In this document: positions 30,885 through 40,440 of the stretch, piece by piece
How the letters are laid out: every line of letters starts with the position of its first letter
Numbering within the stretch: the first letter of the stretch is position 1
Source of the DNA: Symbiodinium natans
Taxonomy: Eukaryota; Sar; Dinophyceae; Suessiales; Symbiodiniaceae
DNA length: 64,000 nt
NCBI GenBank assembly: GCA_905221605.1
Contig: CAJNDS010002454.1
Coordinates: 294,743 to 358,742, forward strand
Direction: 5' to 3'
Program-made: the position numbers and the translations under genes
Notes under the pieces: generated by a model
Databases searched by the model: none
What the model was told of the DNA's origin: nothing
The model's input: only the letters and a program-made list of their open reading frames with translations

Positions 30885-31140
30885 TCGTGAAGGATAAAGC
30901 TGCAGGGCGGATGTCTAAGGCTTAGTCTCAGGTGAATGCTTGCTCTGCTGAGTCCTGACGTGGAACTTTGGTCCTTGGCTCTAGGTGTAGTGTTGCCACA
31001 CCTGCGAGGAGTGGCTGCGCCAGACTCCTGCATGGAGAACTGGCAAGGCGCCTGCAAGACTTCGAGTTCGGGGCGCCTACAGCAAGCTGCGCAGCAAGCA
31101 CGTTTTGCGGGTTTCCCATCATGCAAACACGACAGCAGCT

Positions 31141-31713
31141 TCTCTTGCATCGTGCCGAACTGGGTTGGCCCAGAAAAGCGTCAAACAAACAGCAGCACAA
31201 GCAGCATGTTTCTTTTTGGGTTTTCGTGTTCCCGCAGAGGTTGGGAGCTTTGGAGAGCCATGCTGTTGGTTGTGCGTTGCACGCGGTCAGGCAGCAGTAA
31301 AGGTGCCGTCCGTGTCGACACTGGCTGCACGCTACGGCATGTGAAGGAGCCAACCTCCTGGCAGCTTCGGCTTGGTTCAGATCATTTCCGGGGTTACAGT
31401 CAAAATGCATATGCTTCATGAGAAAGCTGTCATAGCGTCAGAACACTGTAGCGTTTGAGATATTTTTTGTCCATCCCTGAACCGCCCAATCTGAGGCCTC
31501 CTTCGTCAGTGCTGGTCGTGCAATGAATGGACAAGGAGCGCCTTTTCTGCGTTCGGGGTTTCGAGGTCTAGGAAGTTTACGTGGGGTTTCTCAGATTGGT
31601 TCAGAATTGAGGGGCTGCACTTGGCGGTGTTGGGGTCTCTGAAGTTCTTGCTGGGAGCCCTTGTCGCTCTGGTGTGGTCAACCGGTCATTCGGCTTTTCA
31701 ATGTGCTCTGCAG
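31141..31713. other. Stretch without a supported gene
   Basis: The sequence after the end of block A2 has several short open frames and no recognisable domain. Confidence 0.4.
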
Positions 31714-31804
31714 CCCATGAAGTTACAAGCCTCATCCCATTGTCGCTTCTTGAGGAGCCTTCCACGGAAGACGAACGACGGAGGCTGGATTCGAGCCGGC
31801 CGCG
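31714..31804 (+). CDS. Probable internal exon, acidic, function unknown
   Basis: It is bounded by GTGCTCTGCAG and a GTGACC donor. The frame encodes a hydrophobic start followed by an acidic/basic run (LLEEPSTEDERRRLDSS) typical of coding sequence. A longer overlapping frame (31621-31992) competes. Confidence 0.4.
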
Positions 31805-32013
31805 GTGACCTGCAATTATCCACTACTCCGCAGCAACGCCGCGAGACCCACAAGCTCCGCAAGCCCCGCGAGGTGCGAGGCAAGGAAGGTCGTGCGTGGC
31901 ATTCGCTCCGAGTGGGGGTGGCAACCTCTTGCACCTTTCCGCTGGGTGATAGGGCTTCCTGGAGGTGTGCCATGCCACACAGCCTTCAGTGATGCCTAGA
32001 AACTTGACATTGG

Positions 32014-32484
32014 CACATCGGCAGTGAGGAGTCCGTGACGTCCTGGCCGCAGCGCCTCGAATCTACAGCTTTTCCCTTCCCACCAAGCCGGGTGCGCTTG
32101 TGCTGCAACTGCCGCTGCCGCCACCGCTGTCGCTGTCTGGCGAGTGCCCCAGCGATCTCACGCGGATGCGCCGTGGCGTTTGAGCTTGCAGGGGCGCCTC
32201 TGTGCCGCCAGGGCTTGCGAGGAACCTGCCAGCCGGCGGGGGCCGTCTTGAGGCCAACGGGAGACTCTGGCATTGTGGTGGCAGCTTCCATGGTTCAGTG
32301 GGTCCCCCCGAAACCGCTCCCAATCGCACGATTCAACATCGGCGCCCTCCAAGAGGCCTGCATGTTGTTGGCGTTTGCCCTGCGAGCCTCGGCTGCATGC
32401 AGGCCTGTTTTCAGGTTCGGGTTGAGGTCGGGAGTTTGGGCGTGGGTCTTTTGGGGCTTTCGCGTCGGGTTTACAGGGGGTTGA
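32014..32484 (+). CDS. Possible coding stretch, frame ambiguous
   Basis: Two frames are open. One (to 32484) includes a cysteine/arginine run and then a regular segment (GDSGIVVAASMVQWVPP). The other, shorter, reads VRDVLAAAPRIYSF and ends near 32190. No telomere motif lies inside. I cannot choose between them, and the family is unknown. Confidence 0.3.
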   Translation, partial: HIGSEESVTSWPQRLESTAFPFPPSRVRLCCNCRCRHRCRCLASAPAISRGCAVAFELAGAPLCRQGLRGTCQPAGAVLRPTGDSGIVVAASMVQWVPPKPLPIARFNIGALQEACMLLAFALRASAACRPVFRFGLRSGVWAWVFWGFRVGFTGG

Positions 32485-32924
32485 GGTTATACACTCATGA
32501 AAATGAGCGCAAGCCCATGCCCCAAACATCCGCAATCCCTGCAGCCAAAAAAAGCCCCAAAGCCATGGATCAGTAATGTTCTCCAGCAACGAAAGGCACC
32601 TTCACTATGGGCTCGGCGAGCTGAGCGGGCTGGCTTTTGGTGTAGCAAGGCCTCAGGGCGGAGGGGGTTTGGGTGGCTTATGGGGTTCAGGCTCAGTGTT
32701 TGGAGAGGGTTTCGACCCTTCCAGGATCTTGGAAGAGGGTTCCAGCGGGGGTTAGATATCGGGCAGTGTGGCGCTTAGCAACATGGATGCCAGGTGTCAC
32801 TGTGTGGCCCTGTCGCAGGCGAATGCCTTGTTTGACTTGAACTTCCAACCGGCAGTTTGGCTCTAAGCCGTGAGGCACAAATCCCAAACCCTGAGCCCCT
32901 CTCAAGTCTCGCCATGCGGTTTGG

Positions 32925-33336
32925 GGTTTAAGCTTTAGGCCTCCATGGTGCCATTCCAGCTTTAGGGTTATTGGGCTTTTCGGGGCTTAGGGTCTTAGGG
33001 GTTTAGGGTTGGGGGTTTTAGGGTCTCCGGGTCTCAGGGTCTCAGGGTCTCAGGGGCTCAGGGCGTTGAGGTTCTCCCCAATCCCGAAACCCCGTAAACC
33101 CTAAAACCCTAAAACCCTAAAACCCTAAAACCCTAAAACCCTAAAACCCTAAAACCCTAAAACCCTAAAACCCTAAAACCCTAAAACCCTAAAACCCTAA
33201 AACCCTAAAAAACCCTAAAACCCTAAAACCCTAAAACCCAAAAACCCAAAAACCCTAAAACCCTAAAACCCTAAAACCCTACACCCTAAACACTAAACCC
33301 GAAACCCTAAACCCTAACCCTAAACCCCAAACTTCC
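32925..33336. repeat. TTTAGGG/TCTCAGGG tract meeting a long (CCCTAAAA)n array
   Basis: Bases 32925-33070 are G-rich with TTTAGGG and TCTCAGGG units; 33080-33336 are about 30 units, mostly CCCTAAAA with some CCCTAAA and CCCAAAAA. The octamer with four A is the best homogenised array in the window. The array ends about 15-20 bases before the acceptor of the exon at 33357. Confidence 0.95.
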
Positions 33337-33356
33337 TGAACCCTACAGACTCTCAG

Positions 33357-33442
33357 GGGCGCACCTTTGGCTGCGACCCCTTCCATCTACAGCGGCTTGG
33401 ATGGAGATTTGCCCCGAGTGCCATAGGACACCCATTGGCCAG
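33357..33442 (+). CDS. Probable internal exon with CPEC motif and GA donor
   Basis: The exon follows CTACAG/CTCAG after the CCCTAAAA array and ends at CCAG|GATTTAGGG. The frame is well mixed (LWLRPLPSTAAWMEICPECHR) with a C-x2-C pair. The donor would be GA, a type known from dinoflagellates, and the intron starts directly with telomere-like motif. The function is unknown. Confidence 0.48.
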
Positions 33443-33830
33443 GATTTAGGGTTTAGGGTTTTAAATGAGAGCCTTCGAGCGGGAATTTGAGATTGGGGAT
33501 TTGGGGCGTGGTTTATGGGCCGAGGGTTTCGGGAGCCAGGGCAGCATGTGATCCCTGCTGCATGAGGTGCATTCAGACTTTCAGTGAAAACTTCCCCTGG
33601 CACTAGAGACAAAGGTTTGCTTCGGACAGCTATCATGACCGACTCGCCTGTCACGGAGTTGCAGCTGGCCGGCTCTTCGGAGAAATGCAAAGCAAGCAGC
33701 TATTTCCACAGGAGATTTGGCCGCATTGCTTTCTGGTGAACCCTAGCCCTAAATCTTAAACTCAATGCTCCCAAAACCCTACTTGAAGTGACTTGAAGGG
33801 TCAGGCATAGTTGCTAGTTCGGTACTGCGG

Positions 33831-34280
33831 GTGACATTGGCCATTGTAACTGCAAGAGGTGCGGTGGGTGGGGGCGGGGGTCACGCCCATGAACCAAGGT
33901 CCGTACATCCCATGACATTCTTCAAAGATCTTGTACTGCTACCCACGAACCTTCAAGTAGACGCTCTGTGCTTCTGGGTTCTGCAGATGTTCCACGTCCC
34001 CCCAAAAAACCTTCCAGGCCCAGGCCCAACATCCCCCACGAAGCCCTCTCAGCCACCGAAGCCTGCATACCAAGCCCTAAAATGCGACAGGACCCCCCAA
34101 AAGCCCTCGACCAAAAGGTCCCGGAGGGCTCTCAACTTTCTAAAACTTTCTAAGGCTTTGCACCGCGACGCGAATCCCTGGGTATGGGGGAAAGGACCTC
34201 GGAGCCTGCTTCCTTGGCCTCGCGCAACCTCCTGGGAGGCGCTACGTCCAGCTTATCCCCGGGAAAACGCTTTAGCCTAG
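33831..34280 (+). CDS. Possible coding stretch, function unknown
   Basis: A 149-codon frame includes a convincing part (TFFKDLVLLPTNLQVDALCFW, about 33915-33988) just before a CTGCAG, then becomes proline/lysine-rich. The whole frame is unlikely to be one exon. An alternative frame in the last 150 bases is equally plausible. Confidence 0.27.
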   Translation: MTLAIVTARGAVGGGGGHAHEPRSVHPMTFFKDLVLLPTNLQVDALCFWVLQMFHVPPKNLPGPGPTSPTKPSQPPKPAYQALKCDRTPQKPSTKRSRRALNFLKLSKALHRDANPWVWGKGPRSLLPWPRATSWEALRPAYPRENALA

Positions 34281-37200
34281 GTTTCCTTGCTTACAGCTGT
34301 CTTCCACCGACGTCCTCATTTCCTGCGCTGAGATTTTGAGGGGCTGGTGTCCTGGCGCAGGAAGCCTCTTCCTACCCGAGCTGTGATGCTCTCTGCCCGA
34401 GCTCTTGTGATGCATGGGGCCCTGCGGTCGTCAGACTGCCAAGGCTGCCCCCATGTGCAGCATGGATGGCTTGCGCCCAGGATTTGGGCCCAGTCAAACT
34501 CAGACCAGGCTTTCTTTGCCGGCAGGTCGCCGCTTCAGACCACTTCGGACCATTTCAAACCCATGAGGCCTTGGCATGATGTTGCATGTGCTTGAATTCG
34601 GGAGAATGAAGCCGGAACACGTGCAGCACTAGCTGGGGCACGGAGACGAAAGAAGTGCGCTTTTATGCGCCCCAAGCGGAAGCTTTCGGCCAGAACAGGG
34701 ACATGGAAGGCATGGCCACAAACTTGTCCGCAAACTTTGGCCCCTCAAATCACACGACCCCGGCAGCTTGCTCGGGAGTTGTTGCGGAGTTCTTGTGGCG
34801 CTGAAATCCATCGGCCCAGCACCGGCTTGGGACTTTGCCGCTGCCTCGGGATCTTCAGAGTCCGAAGCCGGTGAGGGGCCCTGGAATTCTGAAGGGTCTT
34901 TGGGGGAGTCTGCTTGAGCAGCCTGAAAACTGCTAGCACCCCACACAGCATCTGCCCAAAAAGCGCAAGTTGCATCAACGGCCCTCTGATGTCCGGGGTC
35001 CTTGCGCCTGTGCGCTGCTGTGGCAACTTGCTGGCCTCGGACAACCTGTGCCTGAACGAACCGCCGGCCTCGACTCCCCAGATCAGCCAGCATCCTAAAC
35101 TTCGTGGGGGTGTTCTTGCTCTGGAGCCAGCGGGGCTCTTCTAGGTGTGCCAGACCTCGAGAACCTGTCGCTTTGCATGCTGTCTGACACGTTGCAGCCG
35201 CACAGGGCGCAAGCATATCTCAGCTGCACCTAGGCTACGGCCGGCTGTTCATCTTGTGTAGTCTTGGGCGGAGCTCATGACTGCTGTGCACCCCATGCCC
35301 TCCCTTGTTTAAGGCTCGCCACAAGTTGTGCCATCTAGATCGTATCGTGAGGGTCCGTTGCGAGTGGGTCCATGTAGTCCATTGTTCCGAGCCATCCGAA
35401 AATTGAGTTCGAGGTCGTGACCGGGTCGTGTCTGGCCTTGCAGACGGAGTTGAGTCGCTCTTCCGCTGCCAGGTTCCGCTTGCGGGTGGACCTCAGCAGG
35501 TCTAGTTGAAGACCTCCATACTTGGCCTGCTCGGCGCATGTGTGCACGGGGAGTCGCCGGCTCTTCGTTATCTGACAAGACCATGAAGTGAGTTAGGATG
35601 GCATTCACTTGTTAACTAGATACTTTTTCTGAGACAGGAAGCAATAAGACATGCTCGCAACTGATCTGCCTGCGCAAGCGTGAGCTTGCAGATGCTGGGG
35701 GGCGCAGCTAGCAAGATCCTGTCAAGAGTGCTTGGCTGATGGTTGCATGGGCTGCTATGTAAGATGGCAAGCTGTGTGGAGGTCCGGCAGAGCCATGTTC
35801 TTCCCGCGAAGCTGCAGTGCAGCAACCGTTGCAACATGGAGTTGCAGTGCTGCCGCATGAGCTCTGCCTCGTGAGCGTAGAGCTCAGCGCCTGGAGCACA
35901 CCTGGCAGGCGCAGGGCTTGCAGGGCGCTTTACCTGCCAGGATTAAGTCGAATGGGATTGAGTGGCAAACGTAAGCGACATAGGTCGAAGGGCTCGTTGG
36001 CATTCGGGCGCAGGCTTCTCTGCACCATCTCCGGAAGGCAAGGGTATTGCGCAGCTTCCTGGGTGCGACCTTGGAAGATGTGTCCGGCATATCTCTACGC
36101 ACGCCGGCGCTTCTTTGGCCGGCAAAATGGTGGCTGCAGTGTTTGTGGCTGTAGCGCATGCCGTGGTGTTGCTGAGGTTTTGTTGAGGCTTGTGTGATGG
36201 TACCATGCTTGCTCAGTTGCACAGAACTCCGTCGAAGAAACGATGGCTGGCAAGCTATCTCCGACCCTCCGTGCCGAAACTTCCTCTTTTGAGTAGGTGC
36301 CGCTGCAAAGATTGTTGATGTATAGCTGTAGAACCCTCGCCTCGCGATAAAGAATTTCGGGGATTGACATCTCCCAGGAAAGGGATGTCAAACAGGCTGT
36401 GTCAGGAATCCTGAGGCTTTGTCAAGGGAGTCAGGATCAGGCCCTCGTCAGGGGAGAAGCCTCATCGCCCGGGCATCGTATCATGCTCGGATTTCGGGCG
36501 CGAGTGCTGTCCGCAGGTCTCTTCGGAGGCAGCCGCTTGGTTGCCTGTTGCAAGGTCGAAGGCGAGCTGGCATCATGCACCGGGAGGTTGACTTCTTCAT
36601 GCTGACCTGCTCCCGTGCGCCCCTAATTTCTGCGCTCTGTCCATGGAAAGCTTCGGGGTCTGGCCACCGTTTCTGACTCTTCCAGCGCCGGCCATGCGGC
36701 TGGGCAAACTGGTCTCAGTTGTTGCGTTCCATGTGCAACTGCGCGGGGTCTCGCTGTCGTACGCTTTGCTGGTGCCCGGCCGAGGCCCACTGCATGGACC
36801 TTCTTCGGTCTTTGGGCATTCTCTGAAAGTTGGCGCAGCTGCGCACCTTGTTCCAACTTCGGCTTGCTTGGTGGATGCCTCCCTGTTGGCCATCCTGCAG
36901 CTGCCCACGTGGACCCTTCGAAGCCTCGATGACACGGTTGACTTCGACATTCTGCAAGAACCCCGCACGTCAGTACAGTTCTTGGCACGCTCTTGCAGAG
37001 GTTTGCGCTTCTGCTGCGCACGTGGACCCGGACGCAGAAGCGTTGAGCCCGTTGAAAGCTTAAGCAAAGATCCTAGAGCTTCCGAGCTTCGTGCGCTGTG
37101 TTGAAGAAGTCCCCTCGCTACCACCCCACCCTGGTCAGACTCCTGATGTGCATGTCATCTACTAGGGTAAATCGAGGCAAGGATTGCCGTGGGCGCTTGC

Positions 37201-37390
37201 GCAGGCAGCCTCTCAAGGGAAGTCAGAATCGACCCTACGTGCACAAAGGTGCGCTGAGGTTCTTTGCCTGCCCATTGAAGCTCTAGTCATCAGGCCGAAA
37301 CCTGTGGTCTGCAGCAGGTTACTCGTGCGTTTGTGGCGCTCATGCCCGGACTTCTCACCGGATGTTCCAATAACGGCCCCTAGTGGCGCC
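34281..37390. other. 3.1 kb without a recognised gene
   Basis: Open frames exist on both strands, the longest being 195 codons on the minus strand (34629-35216, acidic and proline-rich in part) and 175 on the minus strand (36597-37124). Neither shows a domain, and both overlap open frames on the other strand. Telomere-like motifs are almost absent here. Confidence 0.4.
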
Positions 37391-37424
37391 CTGTCGGAGC
37401 CTCTTCGAAGGCTCTGCGAGTGCT

Positions 37425-37622
37425 TTGGGACTGCGTGGCGCGCAGATTGGACCTGGCCGGGGTCCTGGAATGGTATGGATGTTTGAAAGCACTCGGAACA
37501 CATGGGTTTCCGCAACAGCGCCCAACAAAGGAGGGCCGCATCCTTCCCACGCGCCTCATGCCCCGATTTGGCAGCATCTTCTTGATGTCCAGGGAGTCCA
37601 GTGTCGACGACGAGCTGTCTTA
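37425..37622 (+). pseudogene. Decayed C-terminal fragment ending VDDELS, copy 2
   Basis: It is the counterpart of 20090-20276: LDLAGVLEWYG, then RNTWVSATAP and GRILPTRL in other frames, then VDDELS and a TAG. The indels differ from copy 1, so decay continued after duplication. Confidence 0.4.
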
Positions 37623-37839
37623 GGGGGTCCACCCTGCGCGCTGTCCCTTCTCAACCTACTCGCTGCCGGCCCGGTGCTTGAATTGAAAGTGCTCTTTGGA
37701 CGTTGAGACTCAGTGACCGTTTTTTGGGGTGGCAGCTGTCAGCTATGAGACCAACACTTTGAGGTACCACTTCACATCGAGATCCTAAACTTTCCTCAAC
37801 CCTGGATGCTAAGACCCTTGTCGCCTATCGCCGGATTCA

Positions 37840-38170
37840 TGAGCTTGAAGCTGGATCCGCTGGGTGTGGAAGGGGCACCAGAAGAAGCCTGCACATCCAA
37901 GCAGCTCGCGGCGCTTGGACTTCAGCTTTTCTGCCTCTACTTCCTAAAACGTTCTACGCCAGGATGCCCGCGCATGAAATCCAGACGGAAGGGCTTGGTT
38001 GCTCCCGAGGGCCAGGCGTCCCTCGTCGCATTGTCACCTGCGTGGTGGACGGTGGGCCCGGGTGAGGGTTGCGCTCCCTGGTGCGCTGGGAACCAAGTCC
38101 TCGGGAAAGCCTTGAGCACGGGACTGCCACGCTTCTCGCTGCTCTGATGCTCTGACGATATGCCGTGCTT
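37840..38170 (+). repeat. Module LSVEGAPEA, copy 3 of 4
   Basis: It reads LGVEGAPEEACTSKQ and LFCLYFLKRS in the same frame as the other copies, then the EIQTEGLG stretch starting ATGCCC rather than ATGTCC. Confidence 0.55.
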
Positions 38171-40109
38171 TGTGTAGCTCAGAGCTCAGGCGCTGTGCTG
38201 GGTCGGCACTAAGGGGTTGAAGATTTGTAGGCTTTACTATAGGGTTAAGGGAGCCATTCTTGCATGCAGCCGGTGGTCGCCAGTGTTCTCGCATGAAACC
38301 CTAATTTCTTCGGCTTGCTGTCAGCAAACCAAGCATTCCGCGTTCCTGTCCTCGCAGCGCGCTCTTCTCAAGCTGTCCATGTGAGTGTCCTTGCCCAGGG
38401 AAGCTGGTGCCACTCGAGCTGCAACGGCGGCTACGCTTCTATAGGTGCACCTACACCTATGTCCCGAGAAACCCATTCACGGGGGCCCAGATGCATGGGC
38501 CATTCAGGAGTTGCCTCGTTGAGCAGGGGCTCTCTCCAAACAGGGAAGCTGCAATTTGATGGCCAGGCCGAAGCTTTCTCCCAGTGTCGAGCCCTGAAGT
38601 GCGGAAGCATGCAACTCCTGGTAGACATGGTAGAACGAGCCCCAGAACCGGAGAACCTTTCCTGGACGTCGCAACTTAGGCGCGCGATCGCATCCCGGCA
38701 CGTGGTGCCGTGGCCGAAAGAAGCTCCGGGCCTTCAGAGTGCTTGCACCGACATGTGTCTCGGCGCTTAGCTTGAAGAGCCTTTGCTCTACAGGCAATTC
38801 CGATCTCGTGAAACAAGCTGCCTGGAGACCTGCAGGTGGCTGCGTCGTCGGGCAGGTGTGCGGAGCTCGTAGGGTGCATCGTATGTTTCGCAAGTTGCGG
38901 GCTCTTGTGCCGTGTTCTCTCTGAGAACTGAGGCACTGAGGCTTCGTTGCGGGCTTGACAGCAATACCTCGACCCTAATACCCAGGCCGCGTGGTAGAGT
39001 CTGTAGAGCCCCAAGCTCGCGGAAAGCTGGGCTGAAAGCATCTGCTCACGCCCTCGAACTTGCCGTGGTCCATCTTGTGACACTGGCCTGGGCCTGGCTG
39101 GGTGGGTCCCTGTAAATAGGACCAAATAGGACGACTCCTGACATCTAAAATCTAAGGCCCCATTAGAACCATAATGTAGGTAACGGACCACATGTATGCT
39201 AACTCTTTCGTACACTGCAACCCTCCCTCCGCCAGCGCCTTTGCGGGAACATGCCCTAGCCATGCAGACCGCCCCCTCGCAGGCCTTGTCGGAGGCCTTC
39301 GTGAGAAACGTGCATGTGGGCGATGACCAGGCTCTCATCAAACCTGGTAGGGGTCGCTTCTTGTGGTAAGGCCAGCCCTTAGCGTCTCTCCCGCGCACCT
39401 CATGTGCTTCTCATCGGAAGGTTCGCCAGGAACTGGGACTCTTGATTGGTGGACTCACGCATGCTGATCTGCTCCCCTGCGCCTTTGCTGGCCGCGCTTG
39501 GTTCTAGGAGCCTGGTGAGGAGACGTGGCTATGTAGTGTCATGTTGCCTTAGCCATAGCCGTTGCCATTCTCTTCGGTTTGTGGGCCATTGGCATGCGCC
39601 AGTCCTTGGGCCCCCATGTCCAAGGGCGAGTGCGCCACCATTTCCTGCTGTTATGCGGCGGCGAGGTGCAAAGTGCCTTTCGCAGCGAGCGAGCATACTT
39701 CGGAAGGGTTGTGTCTGTTGTTTGCGCAAGTTCCCTGACAGAAGCTTGTAATAAGCCGTCCGCGGACACCCTGAACTGAGCAAATGATTTTTCCCGCACT
39801 GTGCGGCCTTGACCACTCGGGTGGTGGCGGCGGCGGCGCGAATCTGAGTGTGGCTTGCGAATACTGGGCGAACACAAGCCTCGGGCTCCTTTGCAAGACG
39901 CAGTGTGCCTTGGGCAGGTCTCGTTCTGGGACGGCTAGTGCTGACAGGCCAGAATCCTTGCTCGGCCTGCTTGCAGCCAAATAAAGGCACAGCTGAGGCG
40001 TTGACGCACCGGATCCTTGTGATGTCGAGCTCGTGCTACCAATACAACCTTCAGGAGAGTGCAAGCATCTTGCTGTGAAGAGCCTGCGCCTGAAAATCGC
40101 CAGTGCCAT

Positions 40110-40440
40110 CAGCTGCCGATTGGATCCGCTGAGTGTGGAAGCGGTACCAGAAGCCTGCACGTCCAAGCAGCACGTGTTGCTTGGACATCTTGGACTTGTG
40201 CCCCTGCAGCTTGCTTGCCTCTTAATCCTAAATCATTCCCTAAGGCAGGATGTCCACGGATGAAATCCAGACGGAAGGTCTTTCGACCAGGCGACCCTCG
40301 TCGCGCTGTCGCCTCCGTGACGGACTGCAGCAGGATGCCAGAGAGGACTGCGTTCCCGAACTGAGTCGGGGCAGCCGGGCTTCAAAGCCTTGAGCATGGC
40401 ACTGCCGCCCTTCTCACTGCTGTGATGCTCTGATGATGTG
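40110..40440 (+). repeat. Module LSVEGAPEA, copy 4 of 4
   Basis: It reads LSVEAVPEACTSKQH, then diverges before the ATGTCCACGGATGAAATCC stretch. It is the most diverged of the four. Confidence 0.55.

Larger units (their letters stand above)
29312..31140. repeat. Segmental duplication block A, copy 2
   Basis: It is colinear with 17740-19992. The family A exon frame is broken at about 29730 by a one-base difference, and the AT array is shorter and rearranged. An extra (AT)n run lies at 30051-30092. The exons at 30160-30234, about 30283-30415 and 30774-30884 remain open. Confidence 0.85.

Noticed and set aside
33080-33336. True chromosome end
   Set aside because: Unique, exon-like sequence continues on both sides, and the units are variant octamers. 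It is an interstitial array.
34629-35216. 195-codon minus-strand frame as a gene
   Set aside because: No domain, no start context and overlapping open frames on the plus strand. Long chance frames are common in this GC-rich DNA.
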